From NCBI GenBank assembly GCA_027491315.1, contig JAIXWL010000016.1, positions 137,454-187,345 on the forward strand: DNA of 49,892 nt, given 5' to 3'. How positions within the stretch are numbered: position 1 is the stretch's first letter; each line of letters begins with the position of its first letter. Shown here piece by piece: positions 33,801-42,364 of the stretch. The DNA comes from Cytophagaceae bacterium. Lineage in GTDB: Bacteria > Bacteroidota > Bacteroidia > Cytophagales > Spirosomataceae. A program made the position numbers and the translations under genes. Below the pieces are notes generated by a model. The model had not been told where the DNA came from. It ran no database searches and saw nothing but the letters and a program-made list of their open reading frames with translations.

Positions 33801-34224
33801 ATTTGGCGGCAGCATTCAAGCTGGATATTTCATTTTTTACCGAAACCAAACTGTTCAGTGTGTGCGTTGTCATAATGCTGGAGGAGAAGGGGGTATCGTA
33901 GGACCATCCTTAAAGGGTATTGGAGCTAAATTAAGTAGAGAACAAATTTTACAAGCATTAATCGAACCTAGTGCAAGAATTGCCCCTGGATACGGTACAA
34001 TAAACTTGAAATTAACCGACGGAACCGAAGTAAGTGGAACCGTGATTTCTGAAACAGAGAGCATGATTCAGTTAAAAACTTCTGAGGCAGAACCTTTGAA
34101 AATTGCAATATCTCGGATTAAGTCCAGAGAGAATTTTCCATCCAGTATGCCACCTATGGGAAGCTTAATGAGCAAGAGAGAAATTAGAGATGTGGTAGAA
34201 TTTTTATCATCTTTACGAAATTAA
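30835..34224 (+). CDS. PVC-type heme-binding lipoprotein (beta-propeller, HEAT repeats, cytochrome c)
   Basis: 1129 aa. Lipobox LSYSC with Cys19, so an envelope lipoprotein. Residues ~45-490 form a sorbosone-dehydrogenase-like beta-propeller (VAMDMDDKGAVYITRTNR, GPDGKIYWQIGD, DNDGDHPGESERL, GMRFGPDGALYAADW), with an inserted Ca-binding-like DKNGDGLADQ. Residues ~500-980 are HEAT/PBS-like helical repeats (RIHAIWGMGQIG, HAAVLALSRIGKEE). The C-terminal cytochrome c domain has CVRCH near residue 1009 (VQCVRCHNAGGEGG) and the ending typical of PVC-type proteins, SREQILQALIEPSARIAPGY. The family is thought to oxidise sugars or similar substrates; substrate unknown. Confidence 0.9.
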   Translation: MKLKFLYALGLVSILSYSCSNSLEKETYRVILEDQDNLAEKAKLAKEKLPIKIAPGLQITRFASDSLAPDPVAMDMDDKGAVYITRTNRGKYSEFDIRGHRDWMTESIGFQTVADRKAFLHKTFAPENSAKNEWLPDLNQDGIHDVNDLKVEKEEVWKIEDKNGDGLADQATRVHQGFHEEYTDVAGGILVRKKDAFIAVGPDLWRLKNNKKNGLLTDPVSISTGYAVHIGFGGHGMSGVIEGPDGKIYWQIGDIGANITAVDGKQYKYPNSGVIVRSNPDGSNFEVFASGLRNTHEFVFDHYGNLISSDNDGDHPGESERLVHIVEGSDAGWRSNWQYGKYTDPGNNLYKVWMDEKLYVPRWKGQAAYIIPPIRNYHNGPTGMLFNPGTALGKKWTNKFFLVEFVGNPNASHIWSFDLKPKGASFDFNSEQDVVSGILPTGMRFGPDGALYAADWVNGWDTKQYGRVWKIDVDANNNDLEKERAETKRLIQLDYEKQSVNALYDLLFYHDLRIRMKAQFELARRGNASVAIFQKAIQQRENQLARIHAIWGMGQIGANDASVGSMLGEQLNDQDEEIVAQAAKVLGDIFNKNHENRLIQLIDSKNPRVSFFACQALGRIKSENAIPTLLKLIEKNNDEDHYIRHAAVLALSRIGKEEPIVALAKSSNTALKTAAVLVLRRLASPQVALFLQDSDEYIATEAARAINDDESIPAALPALAEALNNKAWKGEPLLRRAINACLRVGSSKEIDALINFSERYDISDVIRAEAIATLGSWANPSVLDRVDGRHRGVLQRNPADVVGRIQPKIAAFLRSSNPEVLIATAKLLSELKITDFKSEQTQIFLNHANAKVKAAHLGSLVALKDANLSLIIQKGMNDADRSVRGASLGFLDKVELSKNQLSTVVNPIIEKGSVIEQQQLLQSIGKMPVDKTEDVLADLIQRMVSNKLSSEIRLDLVEAVEATKSQMLIAKLDALKTKGTLTDEFKDALFGGSIQAGYFIFYRNQTVQCVRCHNAGGEGGIVGPSLKGIGAKLSREQILQALIEPSARIAPGYGTINLKLTDGTEVSGTVISETESMIQLKTSEAEPLKIAISRIKSRENFPSSMPPMGSLMSKREIRDVVEFLSSLRN

Positions 34225-34227
34225 ATA

Positions 34228-34235
34228 TACATTTG
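34228..34235 (+). promoter_or_regulatory. Candidate -7 element before the small acidic protein
   Basis: TACATTTG matches TAnnTTTG, 17 bases before the ATG at 34253 and just after the preceding stop codon. No matching -33 TTG seen at 19 bases. Confidence 0.35.
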
Positions 34236-34252
34236 TGCCGTTATAGGTTTAT

Positions 34253-34618
34253 ATGAAATTCAATCGTCACTACTTATTGTTCATCAGTATCTTCTTTTTC
34301 TTGGTTACGGCCTCGATGAAGCAGGTTATTGGTATAACACAAGAAAGTACTATTGATAATCATTTGAAGGTTAAAAAAACAGAGCAAAAAGAGCTTAGTT
34401 TTTTTAACCTTTTATTTGAAGAAGATCGAGATACTACCGAGGAAGATGATGAAGCTGAAAATGTTCTTTTTGACTTTTCAGGCCTTCCTATATCAGGACA
34501 TTTCTCATTCAATAACCCGTATTCAGGGGCATTAAAATCTGTAGCTATTCCATCACAAATGGAAGATAGCTATTCATCCACTCCATTTTTCATACTTTTC
34601 AGGAATATTAGGCTGTAG
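34253..34618 (+). CDS. Small exported acidic protein at the head of the inorganic carbon cluster
   Basis: 121 aa, not recognised. The N-terminus MKFNRHYLLFISIFFFLVTASMKQ is a signal peptide or membrane anchor. A strongly acidic stretch follows (EEDRDTTEEDDEAEN), then an aromatic/Ser/Pro-rich tail ending FFILFRNIRL. No cysteine or catalytic motif can be seen. It precedes sulP by 148 bp on the same strand; synteny suggests a partner of the SulP/DabAB system, but no function can be given. Confidence 0.6.
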   Translation: MKFNRHYLLFISIFFFLVTASMKQVIGITQESTIDNHLKVKKTEQKELSFFNLLFEEDRDTTEEDDEAENVLFDFSGLPISGHFSFNNPYSGALKSVAIPSQMEDSYSSTPFFILFRNIRL

Positions 34619-34704
34619 GATTAATCTGTACGATTATCCTTTATTCAATTCGCCTTCTTGGATCATATCCAAAATTTCCCACTGCGCATTTATTTTTCTT
34701 TAAA

Positions 34705-34721
34705 GAATTGAGATTCAATTC
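34705..34721. promoter_or_regulatory. Inverted repeat upstream of sulP
   Basis: GAATTGA-GAT-TCAATTC, a perfect 7-bp palindrome with a 3-base centre, 45 bp before the sulP start. It could be an operator (compatible with a LysR-type T-N11-A box) or a small hairpin. No regulator gene is adjacent. Confidence 0.35.
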
Positions 34722-34766
34722 TGGATTCTATTAGCCAAGAGAAATACATGCATCAACTGAAAAAAA

Positions 34767-36365
34767 ATGAAAAATATAACATCTAACTTACCAAAAGATG
34801 GACTAGCAGGATTGAAAGAAAATTTCAGTTCTGATGCTGTGTCTGGGTTTATTGTATTTTTATTGGCATTGCCTTTAAGCTTAGGCATTGCAAAAGCATC
34901 TGAGTTCCCACCTTTGATGGGATTATTAACTGCCATCATTGGTGGTATTATTGTCAGTTTATTTTCTGGTTCAAGACTTACCATCAAAGGACCAGCAGCT
35001 GGACTGATTGTCATCATTGTTGGAGCCGTAGCGGATTTTGGAGGGGGAGAACAAGGCTGGCATTATGCCTTAGGGGCAATTGTCGTGGCAGGTATTATTC
35101 AAATTCTATTCGGAGTTTTCAAGTTGGGAAAACTAGTAGATTTCTTCCCACTTTCCGCCGTCCATGGTATGTTAGCTGCCATTGGGTTAATCATCATATT
35201 CAAGCAGATTCCTGTTTTATTAAATGTCAATCCCATTTTAGCTAAAGGTAAAAGTCCATTTGAATTAGCTGCTTCCATTCCTCAATTTATCATGAATTTA
35301 GATCGAAATGGAGCTATTGTAGGAATACTAAGTTTTATCATTATGATGACTTGGCAGAAAGTACCTATTACTTTTTTACGTAAAATTCCTGCTGCCTTAA
35401 TTGTATTGTGTATCGCCATTCCAGCCGAAATATTTTTAGACTTCAAACATACAGAGCCAGCATCTGCTTTGGTGAAAATTGGAAGCTTGATTGATAATAT
35501 TCATGTCAATGTAGACTTTGCTGGATTTAACAATAAAATTGTATTTATCAAGTATGTCATCATGTTTGCATTGGTCGGTTCATTAGAGTCATTATTAACT
35601 GTAAAGGCCATTGACATGCAGGATCCATATAAACGTAAATCCAATCCAAACAAGGATTTAATTGCTGTTGGAATAGGAAATACCTTAGCAGGAATTTTAG
35701 GCGGTTTACCGATGATTTCTGAAGTAGCGCGTAGTTCAGCCAATGTGAATAATGGAGCCAAAACTCGCTGGGCGAATTTCTTCCACGGATTATTTATTTT
35801 GGTTTTTGTGGTATTTGCCGCACCCATTATTGAACTTATTCCGAATGCCGCTTTAGCAGCTATGTTGGTTTCTGTGGGCATTAAATTAGCTCATCCCAAA
35901 GAGTTTATCCATATTTTCAACATTGGAAAAGGACAATTGGCCATCTTTTTAGTCACAATATTTTTCACTTTATATGAAGACTTATTGGTCGGAATTGGCG
36001 CAGGTATGTTGGTCAAAATACTGTTACATATAATGAACGGAGCCCCATTATCCAGCTTCTTCAAGGCCAATGTCGCTGTATCATTTAATGAGGATCAATA
36101 TTTAGTAGAGGTAACTAGAGCTGCGGTTTTTACCAACTATATGGGCTTAAAAGCTAAATTAGATGCCATACCTCAAGGCATGCATGTCACCATGGATTTT
36201 AGTAATACACATTTGGTAGACCATTCTGTGATGGAAAATCTACATCACTTTGAAGCTGAATATCAAGCATCGGGAGGGACATTTACCATTATTGGTTTGG
36301 ATGAACATACGCTACTTTCTGAACACAAATTGGCTGCTAGAAAAAAGAAACCAATCGTTTCATAA
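34767..36365 (+). CDS. SulP family inorganic anion transporter (bicarbonate candidate)
   Basis: 532 aa. About 12-14 membrane segments with SulP signatures: SGFIVFLLALPLSLGIAKASEFPP, GSRLTIKGPAAGL and ARSSANVNNGAKTRWANFFHG. After residue ~430 comes a reduced STAS-like domain (VSFNEDQYLVEVTRAAVFTNYMGLKAKL...VTMDFSNTHLVDHSVMENL). SulP members carry sulfate, bicarbonate or dicarboxylates. Immediate linkage to dabA-dabB makes bicarbonate the best guess here. Confidence 0.88.
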   Translation: MKNITSNLPKDGLAGLKENFSSDAVSGFIVFLLALPLSLGIAKASEFPPLMGLLTAIIGGIIVSLFSGSRLTIKGPAAGLIVIIVGAVADFGGGEQGWHYALGAIVVAGIIQILFGVFKLGKLVDFFPLSAVHGMLAAIGLIIIFKQIPVLLNVNPILAKGKSPFELAASIPQFIMNLDRNGAIVGILSFIIMMTWQKVPITFLRKIPAALIVLCIAIPAEIFLDFKHTEPASALVKIGSLIDNIHVNVDFAGFNNKIVFIKYVIMFALVGSLESLLTVKAIDMQDPYKRKSNPNKDLIAVGIGNTLAGILGGLPMISEVARSSANVNNGAKTRWANFFHGLFILVFVVFAAPIIELIPNAALAAMLVSVGIKLAHPKEFIHIFNIGKGQLAIFLVTIFFTLYEDLLVGIGAGMLVKILLHIMNGAPLSSFFKANVAVSFNEDQYLVEVTRAAVFTNYMGLKAKLDAIPQGMHVTMDFSNTHLVDHSVMENLHHFEAEYQASGGTFTIIGLDEHTLLSEHKLAARKKKPIVS

Positions 36366-36372
36366 TTTCATT

Positions 36373-36390
36373 TTGAGCTTTATCGCTCAA
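36373..36390. promoter_or_regulatory. Inverted repeat between sulP and dabA
   Basis: TTGAGC, six bases, GCTCAA. A perfect 6-bp stem 8 bp after the sulP stop, without a T-tract. May be an mRNA processing or stability hairpin, or an operator for dabA. Confidence 0.4.
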
Positions 36391-36456
36391 TCAGCCAACA
36401 TTTTTCAAATAAACCGGTGAGATTATTAAGCACATCGCTTTTATAAATTAAGGAAG

Positions 36457-38961
36457 ATGACTACAACACATAAGGGATTTCATGTAGAGCATGTTCTTCA
36501 TGAATTGAAACATTTTTTACCTGCACAGGCTCCTTTGATGGATTTTGTGCATCATAATACTTTGCATGCCTTTCAACATTTACCTTTTCATGATGCGCTG
36601 AGAAAGGCTCAAACTACACTCGGCTATCAGGTTTATCTTAGCATTGATGAATTTCGAAAACTGTATCATGAAAAACGTATTCATGATGATATATTGAATC
36701 GCGTCATTGAAAATAAAAAAGGCGCCAAAAAGACGAGTCAATGGAAGTATAAATTATTGCATCAAGAATTAGACAGTCTACCTCGTCCTAGAATAGGTGC
36801 ATTGAGAGGTCAATGGAAGAACGTGTATAATATTGATTTGGATTCCATGGTTCATCCAAATTTATTTCGTTTGATTTCCAGTTATTTGGATCAAGGGATT
36901 TCTATTTGGCATTTCCCTATTCAAAACAAAAGTTTTTTAGAGGCCATCAAGGAATTAGAAAAAAAGAGCTGGGTCAGTCTTTTTAAAGGTCAAAGAGCTA
37001 AAAATATGCTCCTAGATGAGCATACAACCTTAGAGGACTTATTGAGTATTTTAGTAGGTTCACATCCACATTTGTATGAACAATACCTTTTTGACCAGCA
37101 GTTTGCCCACCAGGGTTGGTCAGGAATGGTTTCTACCGTGGAAGATTTACCACAAACCTTATTAGATCGAAGGCAAATTAGTCTACACGATTTAATCATG
37201 CTCGAGTGTTTGTTGGAAATTGATACCATTGATCATCTGTTAAACAAAGGATGGATAGGCTTGGGTAATACCTTGGAGCATCCACTTCCTTCCTTATTAG
37301 ACCCAATTGAATATTCGGAGGTCATGGAAATTCTCTCCATTTTCCAAGAAGCATTTGAATGGACCTATTATGATCAGGTATTAGCAGGAATTCAACAGGG
37401 GGGAAGCCAATCGAAAAGTATCCATGAAAAAAGTTTTCAAGGATTATTTTGTATCGATGACCGAGAGTGTTCTTTCCGAAGGTATTTGGAAGGCATAGAT
37501 CTCCAATGTGAAACCTATGGAACGCCAGGATTCTTTAGTGTGGAATTCTTTTACCAACCCATTGGAGGTAAATTTTATTCCAAATTATGCCCAGCGCCCG
37601 TTACTCCGAAATACCTGATTAAAGAGATTGGCGATGAAAAGAAACGGGAAAAAGACCTGCATTTTTCCAAGCATAGCCATAATTTTTATACGGGCTGGAT
37701 TATTTCTCAAACCTTAGGATTTTGGTCAGCCCTGAAATTATTTGCTAATATTTTCAAACCTAGTATGAGCCCGGCAACAGCCTCATCGCTGCGGCACATG
37801 GATAAATTTTCCCAATTACAAGTGGATTATGATGCCTTGTTTGAGCAAGAAAATGGCTTACAAATTGGCTTTAAAGTTGAGGAAATGGCCAATCGGGTAG
37901 AGGGTATGCTTAAAAGTATTGGGCTTGTCAAAAATTTTGCACCCATCGTTTATGCTGTTGGGCATGGAGCTAGTTCGGTTAATAATCCTCATTATGCAGC
38001 CTATGACTGTGGAGCTTGTTCAGGAAGAGCCGGGTCTGTGAATGCTCGTGTAGTCAGCAAAATGGCCAATAAGCCCGAGGTACGTGCTATTTTAAAAGAA
38101 AGGGGTATTGAAATTCCTGATAATACCATTTTTGTAGGCGCATTACACGACACCACTCGAGATGAGATTGTCTTTTATGATGATGAAATCAAAGATGAAT
38201 ACTACTTATCGTTACATGCCACTCATGTGAAGGTATTTGAAAATGCCTTAGATTTAAATGCCAAAGAACGATCTAGACGCTTTGAGTCCATCAATACAGA
38301 GCTTAGTCCCAAGGAGATTCATGAAAAAATTCGCTTACGCTCAGTTTCGTTATTTGAGCCACGCCCCGAATTAAATCATGCCACCAATGCATTATGTTTG
38401 GTAGGGAGAAGGGAACTTTCCAAGGGTCTTTTTCTAGATCGAAGATCCTTTCTCAACTCATTCGATTATCAAGTTGACCCAGAAGGGAACTATTTATTAA
38501 ATATTTTAAAAGCGGCTGCTCCTGTTTGTGGCGGTATAAATTTAGAATACTATTTTTCAAGGGTGGATAGTGAAAAATTGGGTGCAGGAACCAAATTACC
38601 TCATAATGTCATGGGATTGTTTGGGGTCGCCAATGGTATCGATGGCGATTTGAGACCTGGTTTACCTTCTCAAATGACAGAGGTCCATGATCCGATACGA
38701 TTATTGCTCATCGTTGAGCATTTTCCTGAGGTGGTATTACAAACCATTCAAAAATCGGCAGAAACCTATGAATGGTTTATTAACGATTGGGTGATCTTGG
38801 CTTCGGTTAATCCGGAAACAAAGGAAATTCAAGTATTTGAAAAAGGGCAATTCTATCCGTATCTACCGATAACTAAAAAACTAGATCACATTCGTGAATT
38901 AGAAGGTTTATTGGAAAGTAATCAAGAGAATTTTCCTGTGTATTTAATCCAACAAGACTAA
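36457..38961 (+). CDS. dabA: DabA, zinc-containing subunit of the DAB inorganic carbon pump (DUF2309)
   Basis: 834 aa. DUF2309 protein with a beta-carbonic-anhydrase-like zinc site: Cys332 and Asp334 (CIDDRECSFRRY), His503 (AVGHGASSVNNPHY) and Cys518 (DCGACSG). The spacing is nearly that reported for the Halothiobacillus protein (His to Cys 15 residues in both). The N-terminus contains PAQAPLMDFVHHNTLHAFQH, a family signature. DabA works with a membrane partner to convert CO2 to bicarbonate unidirectionally, driven by cation flow. A Shine-Dalgarno-like AAGGAAG is just before the ATG. dabB follows after 4 bp. Confidence 0.93.
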   Translation: MTTTHKGFHVEHVLHELKHFLPAQAPLMDFVHHNTLHAFQHLPFHDALRKAQTTLGYQVYLSIDEFRKLYHEKRIHDDILNRVIENKKGAKKTSQWKYKLLHQELDSLPRPRIGALRGQWKNVYNIDLDSMVHPNLFRLISSYLDQGISIWHFPIQNKSFLEAIKELEKKSWVSLFKGQRAKNMLLDEHTTLEDLLSILVGSHPHLYEQYLFDQQFAHQGWSGMVSTVEDLPQTLLDRRQISLHDLIMLECLLEIDTIDHLLNKGWIGLGNTLEHPLPSLLDPIEYSEVMEILSIFQEAFEWTYYDQVLAGIQQGGSQSKSIHEKSFQGLFCIDDRECSFRRYLEGIDLQCETYGTPGFFSVEFFYQPIGGKFYSKLCPAPVTPKYLIKEIGDEKKREKDLHFSKHSHNFYTGWIISQTLGFWSALKLFANIFKPSMSPATASSLRHMDKFSQLQVDYDALFEQENGLQIGFKVEEMANRVEGMLKSIGLVKNFAPIVYAVGHGASSVNNPHYAAYDCGACSGRAGSVNARVVSKMANKPEVRAILKERGIEIPDNTIFVGALHDTTRDEIVFYDDEIKDEYYLSLHATHVKVFENALDLNAKERSRRFESINTELSPKEIHEKIRLRSVSLFEPRPELNHATNALCLVGRRELSKGLFLDRRSFLNSFDYQVDPEGNYLLNILKAAAPVCGGINLEYYFSRVDSEKLGAGTKLPHNVMGLFGVANGIDGDLRPGLPSQMTEVHDPIRLLLIVEHFPEVVLQTIQKSAETYEWFINDWVILASVNPETKEIQVFEKGQFYPYLPITKKLDHIRELEGLLESNQENFPVYLIQQD

Positions 38962-38965
38962 TATC

Positions 38966-40831
38966 ATGCAAAATTACCTTCCCATATTTATTTTGATTCC
39001 TCTGGCAGGTTTTTTGATAAGCTTAGTCTTAGCCAAAAACGAAGAGAGGAAAATTTCCTTTACGGCCTTTGGAACTCTAGGAGTACAATTGGCTGCTGCC
39101 ATTTTATTCGTTGTCAATTGGTTATTCTCAGGAGCTCCCGAATGGCAAATGAACAGTTGGATACTGTTTAAAAACAGTGACTATGTATTCCAGCTTGATT
39201 TTTTATTTGATTACATCACGAGTGTCTATCTAGTAGTAGGAGCTATACTTACCTTTTTGGTGACATTATATTCACGCTATTACTTACATCGTGAGCCTGG
39301 TTATAAACGTTTTTTTAATACCACCTTATTCTTTTATTTGGGATACAGCATCACCATTTTAGCAGGCAATATGGAAACCCTGTTTATTGGTTGGGAAATG
39401 CTAGGAATATCTTCTTTTCTCCTAATTTCCTTTTACCGAGAGCGGTATTTACCCGTTAAAAATGCTGTCAAGGTATTTTCCATTTACCGCATTGGTGATG
39501 TAGGAATCATATTAGCTATGTGGGCGAGCCATCATCTTTGGCATCAAAACATTACATTTTCGCAACTAAACAATGCGGAATTGGTCCATGAACATTTGCA
39601 AACGCATAGCTTTATCGGAGTTTTTATCTCTTTGATGATTTTAGTATCTGCAAGTGCCAAATCAGCTCAACTTCCTTTTTCATCTTGGTTACCTAGAGCT
39701 ATGGAGGGGCCTACTCCCTCTAGTGCCATATTTTATGGGTCTTTATCGGTACACATTGGTGTCTTTTTAATGTTAAGAACTTTTCCATTTTGGGAACATC
39801 AAATTTCCATTCGCATCCTTATTGCCTGCATGGGATTAACTACCGCGGTGATAACCACGGGCATTGCCCGAGTACAATCTTCCGTTAAGAGTCAGATTGC
39901 CTACTCATCCATTGCCCAAATTGGTCTTATTTTCATTGAAATTTCCCTTGGATTTGAAAAATTAGCCTTATTTCATTTTGCAGGGAATGCATTTTTGAGA
40001 ACCTACCAGTTATTGGTTTCTCCTTCTGTGGTTAGTTACTTGATTCGGGAACAATTCTACCATTTTGAACCCAAGGATAAAACGGTGGAAAATTCCTTTC
40101 CAGAGAAAATCCAAAATACCTTATACCTGCTTTGTCTAAAGGAATGGAATTTGGATTCCATGATGTACCAATACTTATGGAATCCCATGAAATGGGCAGG
40201 AAACAAACTTAATTTCCTTACGGTGAAAAGATTGATCGGTATTTTTGTTCCTATTTTACTGGTCATCTTTATCATCAAGCAAGGGAATTATTTTAACCAA
40301 GATTGGACGCGTTATATGCCCCTAATTCTCGGAAGCTTAGGATTAATCTTTGTTTTTAAGTCATTCACGCAAAGAAGAAGCCTACGCTTAAGTTGGATTT
40401 TGGTCATTATCAACCACATCACCATTGCTTTAGCTATTTCGTTTAATGAAAGTTATGATAGTAAAGAAACATGGATTTATTTAAGTGGTATTTTACTAGC
40501 TGGATTAATTGGTTATGCATGCATCATGCGACTATTCCGTTTGGAGGGGAAAATACTTTTAAACCGTTTTCATGGATTATCTGAGGAACATCCAAAAATT
40601 GCCTTGGTCTTTTTATTGGCTTGCCTTGGATTAACGGGTTTTCCTATTACACCTACCTTTATCGGAGAGGATGTTATATTTTCCCACATCCACGAAGATC
40701 AATTTGCTCTGGCAGGGGTAATTTCCTTAAGTTTTATTTTAGATGGCCTTTCTATCATGCGTATCTATGCAAGGATATTTATGGGGCCTAATTCCAAAAC
40801 ACATACTGAATTTTCTAACCGCTATTTTTAA
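38966..40831 (+). CDS. dabB: DabB, NuoL-like proton-conducting membrane subunit
   Basis: 621 aa, longer than many DabB proteins. About 14-16 hydrophobic segments in the Mrp/NuoL antiporter fold: LYSRYYLHREPGYKRFF, FIGWEMLGISSFLLISFY (with the key Glu of TM5), and KSAQLPFSSWLPRAMEGPTPSSA. In the helix after that, NuoL has SALIHAATMV; here it reads SAIFYGSLSVHIG, so the conserved His is Tyr and a His appears six residues later. Likely carries the proton or cation flow that drives DabA. It ends the transcription unit at a strong terminator. Confidence 0.88.
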   Translation: MQNYLPIFILIPLAGFLISLVLAKNEERKISFTAFGTLGVQLAAAILFVVNWLFSGAPEWQMNSWILFKNSDYVFQLDFLFDYITSVYLVVGAILTFLVTLYSRYYLHREPGYKRFFNTTLFFYLGYSITILAGNMETLFIGWEMLGISSFLLISFYRERYLPVKNAVKVFSIYRIGDVGIILAMWASHHLWHQNITFSQLNNAELVHEHLQTHSFIGVFISLMILVSASAKSAQLPFSSWLPRAMEGPTPSSAIFYGSLSVHIGVFLMLRTFPFWEHQISIRILIACMGLTTAVITTGIARVQSSVKSQIAYSSIAQIGLIFIEISLGFEKLALFHFAGNAFLRTYQLLVSPSVVSYLIREQFYHFEPKDKTVENSFPEKIQNTLYLLCLKEWNLDSMMYQYLWNPMKWAGNKLNFLTVKRLIGIFVPILLVIFIIKQGNYFNQDWTRYMPLILGSLGLIFVFKSFTQRRSLRLSWILVIINHITIALAISFNESYDSKETWIYLSGILLAGLIGYACIMRLFRLEGKILLNRFHGLSEEHPKIALVFLLACLGLTGFPITPTFIGEDVIFSHIHEDQFALAGVISLSFILDGLSIMRIYARIFMGPNSKTHTEFSNRYF

Positions 40832-40858
40832 TCCAAATCCAAGTATTCCGTGTCACAG

Positions 40859-40885
40859 AGCGAACCCTCCGGGTTCGCTTTTTTT
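40859..40885 (+). terminator. Intrinsic terminator after dabB
   Basis: AGCGAACCC (40859-40867), loop TCC, GGGTTCGCT (40871-40879), then six T's (40880-40885). A perfect 9-bp stem 28 bp after the dabB stop. Confidence 0.92.
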
Positions 40886-40907
40886 ATTGAAAAATAGTAA
40901 GATAGAA

Positions 40908-40937
40908 TTGAACAATTTCAAAATATGAATATCTTTA
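40908..40937 (+). promoter_or_regulatory. Bacteroidota-type promoter of the hydrolase operon
   Basis: TTG at 40908-40910, exactly 19 bases, then TATCTTTA at 40930-40937 (seven of eight positions of TAnnTTTG-type box, with the last G replaced by A). It falls between the dabB terminator and the GH30 start at 40962, giving a leader of about 15-20 bases. Confidence 0.6.
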
Positions 40938-40961
40938 AGTTTACATTCTAATACATCGTTT

Positions 40962-42362
40962 ATGAAGGTCATTAAAGCAAATCCAAAGGTCATTTGGATG
41001 CTTTTTGTTTTGTTACATCCTATTTTATGCCAAGGGCAATCCATTGAATCCTGGATTTCCTTTCCTGGAAATAAACAGATGTTTCAAAAAATGCCTAAGC
41101 TAGCATGGAAATCAGCAAGTAGTTCAAAACAGAATGAATCTGTGGTAGTGGATCCACAATCTCTTGATCAAACTTTGGATGGATTTGGCTATACCTTAAC
41201 AGGCGGAAGTGCACATTTAATACAAGCGCTTGATGCCCAAACCAAAAAAAATCTTTTACGTGAATTATTTGGAAATAAGCCTCAACAATTGAATTTGTCG
41301 GTTATAAGGATAAGTATCGGTGCCTCTGATATGGATGAAAAAGTATTTTCCTATGATGATTTAAGCCATGAAAAAGAAGATATTTCCCTTAAGCATTTTA
41401 GTCTGCAAGAAGATCAAAAAGCTCTCATACCACTTTTAAAAGAAATCTTACAAATAAATCCCAAGATCAAGCTTTTCGCCACACCCTGGAGCCCACCAAC
41501 CTGGATGAAAGATAATAAGGATTCAAAAGGGGGTAAATTATTAGTAGCCTACTATGATGTTTATGCCCGGTATTTCGTCAAATACATCCAGGAAATGAAG
41601 AAATTAGGCATATCTATTTACGCAATTAGCCCCCAAAATGAACCTTTGCATCCCGGAAATAATCCTAGCTTATCCATGAGCGCAGAAGAACAATTAGTGT
41701 TTATCCGAGATTATTTAGGTCCACAATTTCAAAAAAATGGCCTAGCTACTAAAATCATTTGCTATGATCATAATTGCGATAAACCAGAATACCCCATTCA
41801 TATATTAAATGATCCTCAAGCTCGTAAATACGTAGACGGTTCTGCCTTTCATTTATACAATGGAGATATTAGTGCATTAGCACAGGTAAGGACAAAGCAT
41901 ACAGATAAAAATCTCTATTTCACTGAACAATGGACCGGAGTGAAAGGTGAATTTTATGGCGATTTTATGTGGCATATGAAAAACGTAGTTATTGGATCTC
42001 TGAATCAAGGTTCTAAAACAGCTTTAGAATGGAATTTAGCCAATGACCAAAACATAGGACCCCATAGTCCAGGAGGATGTACCGAGTGTTTGGGAGCTTT
42101 AACCATACACCAAGGCGTTCAGCGAAATGTGGCTTATTATATTTTAGCTCAAGCATCACAGTTTTTACCAGCAGGTTCTAAACGAATCCGTTTAAATTCC
42201 CCGTCTAAATTATCCATGGTAGCATTTCTTAGACCGGATAAAAAAATCTGTATATTGGTCCAAAATGAGATGAAAGAAAATCAACGATTACCTATTCAAT
42301 ATCAACATAAAACCATTGATCTTTCAATTCCAGGATCATCGGTATCAACTTTTTTATTCTAG
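40962..42362 (+). CDS. Glycoside hydrolase family 30 (glucosylceramidase-type)
   Basis: 466 aa. Signal peptide MKVIKANPKVIWMLFVLLHPILCQGQ. GH30 core: TLDGFGYTLTGGSAHLI, RISIGASDMDEKVFSYDD, TPWSPPTWMKDN. Acid/base is Glu227 in ISPQNEPLHPGN, and the nucleophile is Glu322 in YFTEQWTG. GPHSPGGCTECLGALTI and the C-terminal beta-domain (RIRLNSPSKLSMVAFLRPDKKICILVQN) follow. GH30 includes beta-glucosylceramidase, beta-1,6-glucanase and beta-xylanase/fucosidase activities; the layout is closest to subfamilies with glucosylceramidase and glucanase, not separable by eye. First gene of a five-gene operon. Confidence 0.92.
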   Translation: MKVIKANPKVIWMLFVLLHPILCQGQSIESWISFPGNKQMFQKMPKLAWKSASSSKQNESVVVDPQSLDQTLDGFGYTLTGGSAHLIQALDAQTKKNLLRELFGNKPQQLNLSVIRISIGASDMDEKVFSYDDLSHEKEDISLKHFSLQEDQKALIPLLKEILQINPKIKLFATPWSPPTWMKDNKDSKGGKLLVAYYDVYARYFVKYIQEMKKLGISIYAISPQNEPLHPGNNPSLSMSAEEQLVFIRDYLGPQFQKNGLATKIICYDHNCDKPEYPIHILNDPQARKYVDGSAFHLYNGDISALAQVRTKHTDKNLYFTEQWTGVKGEFYGDFMWHMKNVVIGSLNQGSKTALEWNLANDQNIGPHSPGGCTECLGALTIHQGVQRNVAYYILAQASQFLPAGSKRIRLNSPSKLSMVAFLRPDKKICILVQNEMKENQRLPIQYQHKTIDLSIPGSSVSTFLF

Positions 42363-42364
42363 CT

